From assembly GCF_024763615.1 (NCBI RefSeq), contig NW_026604746.1, positions 1-64,000 on the forward strand: DNA of 64,000 nt. Direction: 5' to 3'. Shown here piece after piece: positions 63,701 to 64,000 of this stretch. A program made the position numbers and the translations under genes. Numbering within the stretch: the first letter of the stretch is position 1; every line of letters starts with the position of its first letter. The DNA comes from Phlebotomus papatasi. Its lineage: Eukaryota > Arthropoda > Insecta > Diptera > Psychodidae. Below the pieces are notes generated by a model that did not search any database, was not told where the DNA came from, and saw only the letters and a list, made by a program, of their open reading frames with translations.

Positions 63701-64000
63701 AGAAACCGCAATTCTTAAAATTTCTCAATGAAAATCACATTAGAATACTTCAAATAATTCTACCAATCAATTAATATCATTAGTTGAATCTTTTTCTTGG
63801 AAAAATTCCCACCAAAAATCATCATGATCCCACCCTTGGGAGGTTTTTTTTAATTTTTTAAAAATGCCAAAATCTGCTCTAGAAACCGCGATTCTTAAAA
63901 TTTCTCAATGAAAATCACATTTGAATACTTCAAATAATTCTACCAATCAATTAATATCATTAGTTGAATTTTTTTCTTGGAAAAATTTTTTTCTTGGAAA
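54781..64000 (+). repeat. Array segment with repeated multi-kilobase units marked by GGGAGCTTTTTTA and CATTTGAATAC
   Basis: GGGAGCTTTTTTATTTTTTA monomers occur at 54,851, 58,802, 61,683 and 62,938, and CATTTGAATAC monomers at about 56,011, 56,911, 60,683 and 63,917. Around them recurs a common set: GACCCC with TTTATCAATG, CCGCGATTC, CCACTCTTGGG after GATTTTTTTT, GGGAGG with AAAGCGCAATTC and ATTCCACC, TTAGCTGAATT with AAAAAATCCC. Spacing between copies varies from 5 to 22 monomers, so units share parts but have been shuffled or trimmed. A five-monomer (about 900 bp) duplication joins 56,011 and 56,911. Confidence 0.8.
63967..64000 (+). repeat. 17-bp perfect tandem duplication at window end
   Basis: AATTTTTTTCTTGGAAA is present twice in a row (63,967-63,983 and 63,984-64,000) where every other monomer goes straight on to AATTCCCAC. 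What follows is outside the window. Confidence 0.9.

Larger units (their letters stand above)
15853..64000 (+). repeat. Right satellite array, ~269 monomers
   Basis: Same family, orientation and phase as the left array. The array fills the rest of the window with no other interruption and no gene. The first monomer after the element has TCATTATCCC at about 15,975. Variation comes from single-base alleles, T-tract length (6 to 16), and gain or loss of whole monomers. Alleles that are rare or absent on the left become common here beyond about 38 kb: CCGCGATTC, AAAGCGCAATTC, GGGAGGTTT, ATTAGTATC and CTGCAGTTC. The array runs off the end of the window. Confidence 0.97.

Noticed and set aside
1..64000. 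CRISPR-like direct repeat array
   Set aside because: Units are ~179 bp and repeated throughout, without short repeats separated by unique spacers, and the DNA is eukaryotic satellite.
1..64000. CENP-B box
   Set aside because: No TTCG or CGGG core occurs in the monomers I read on either strand.
1..64000. Telomeric, rDNA or tRNA sequence
   Set aside because: No TTAGG-type or TTAGGG runs, no tRNA-like fold or rRNA segment seen in the array or the element.

Overview
The window is eukaryotic satellite heterochromatin with no supportable gene. About 59 kb of the 64 kb is one head-to-tail, AT-rich satellite with a monomer near 179 bp (about 26% G+C by hand count of the first monomer). All monomers I read lie in the same orientation. 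A single 4.8-kb transposon-like insertion interrupts the array at 11,032-15,852. There are no RNA genes, no coding remnants of a transposase, and no operons or bacterial signals. The few short open frames all lie inside the insertion and look like chance. Array size, base composition and element type would suit an arthropod, perhaps an insect, but I do not recognise the satellite family and cannot name the species. The setting is most likely centromeric or pericentromeric.

Layout. 1-11,031: left array, 61 full monomers plus an interrupted 62nd, with a dimeric zone (896-3,049), a six-monomer higher-order unit repeated twice (3,050-5,195), and a 14-monomer unit of about 2,507 bp with a near-complete second copy (5,196-9,848). 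11,032-15,852: non-autonomous element with 23-bp perfect terminal inverted repeats, a TA target duplication, subterminal arrays of the palindromic core TTGATCAA, two long inverted arms (about 1.25 and 0.93 kb) and a 1.1-kb spacer holding a 147-bp tandem repeat. 15,853-64,000: right array, roughly 269 monomers, built from nested segmental duplications. These include a 1,436-bp duplication (25,046 on), a 3,045-bp near-identical tandem pair (26,842-32,931), and a 7,694-bp unit (31,325-39,018) followed by a shortened 6,433-bp copy (39,019-45,451). From about 45.4 kb to the end the monomers are more varied.

How the parts relate. The satellite evolves by unequal exchange and segment duplication, which can be read from private marker variants shared at fixed offsets. 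The element entered one monomer at its TCTAGA site. At least three paralogous copies of the same monomer block (target TA at 29,102, 32,147 and 39,841) are empty, so the insertion is probably younger than the amplification of that block, or was never included in it. All coordinates and offsets were read by eye; percent identities, copy counts and evolutionary order need computation.
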